From contig JAKAEG010000204.1 in NCBI GenBank assembly GCA_021819985.1, positions 1 to 5,939 of the forward strand: a DNA stretch of 5,939 nt, written 5' to 3'. Below are positions 5,868 to 5,939 of the stretch, piece by piece (position 1 is the stretch's first letter; each line of letters opens with the position of its first letter). The notes beneath the pieces are model-generated. The model searched no databases, was not told the origin of the DNA, and saw only the letters and a program-made list of their open reading frames with translations. The translations under genes and the position numbers were made by a program. The DNA is from Nitrospirota bacterium. GTDB taxonomy: Bacteria > Nitrospirota > Thermodesulfovibrionia > Thermodesulfovibrionales > JdFR-88.

Positions 5868-5939
5868 GGGGCCTGTGCGCCATGAATATGGGATTTTAAA
5901 TTAAATTAAAAATCCCATTCATTTACAGCACATGACCCC
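5868..5939. repeat. Long nested palindrome upstream of typA, reaching the window edge
   Basis: The core stem ATGGGATTTT (5888-5897) pairs perfectly with AAAATCCCAT (5909-5918) around an A/T-only loop. Outward on both sides lie TGA/TCA, then TGTGC (5874-5878) with GCACA (5928-5932), then GGGG (5868-5871) with CCCC (5936-5939), separated by small unpaired stretches. No T-tract follows the core on either strand. It could be the terminator region of an upstream gene, a palindromic repeat, or a structured element. No gene is seen in 5790-5939. Confidence 0.55.

Noticed and set aside
1..5939. CRISPR array, tRNA, rRNA, phage or insertion-sequence genes
   Set aside because: No regularly spaced direct repeats, no cloverleaf or rRNA-like segments, and no transposase or phage proteins were seen on either strand.

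Overview
The window reads entirely on the minus strand. In transcription order (right to left) it holds typA (ribosome-associated GTPase), a two-gene polyamine unit (fold-III ornithine/lysine-type decarboxylase, then a spermidine synthase), and the start of a class I heat-shock operon (hrcA, then grpE, which runs off the left edge). All five genes are intact apart from the edge-truncated grpE and match their families over their whole visible length. The hrcA operon under a CIRCE operator, roughly 50% GC, and a bacterial fold-III decarboxylase paired with speE suggest a free-living, non-enteric bacterium. Small palindromic interspersed repeats fit environmental lineages such as Nitrospirota, Omnitrophota or the former Deltaproteobacteria. 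That placement is inference; the sequence alone does not fix the phylum.

Layout: 1-340 partial grpE; 337-1353 hrcA, overlapping grpE by ATGA; 1354-1460 hrcA leader with a perfect 9-9-9 CIRCE inverted repeat and a TTGACA promoter; about 1461-1760 a gene-free stretch with two 8-9-8 hairpin repeats of one family in opposite orientation, plus a decayed half copy; 1761-2624 speE; 2642-3799 decarboxylase; 3800-3962 a spacer with a probable typA terminator and a perfect hairpin; 3963-5789 typA; 5790-5939 typA upstream region with a weak promoter candidate and a long nested palindrome reaching the window edge.

How the genes work together: the decarboxylase should make putrescine (or cadaverine), which SpeE aminopropylates to spermidine. 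The required decarboxylated AdoMet (SpeD) is not encoded here. HrcA represses its own operon through CIRCE, which sets expression of hrcA and grpE and presumably dnaK/dnaJ beyond the left edge. TypA is a separate translation/ribosome-assembly factor.

No new multi-gene system is visible; the coding content is ordinary housekeeping. The most interesting signals are non-coding. A 15-bp perfect inverted repeat brackets exactly the polyamine gene pair, with one copy inside a perfect hairpin. Two hairpin repeats show compensatory base changes. A large nested palindrome lies upstream of typA.
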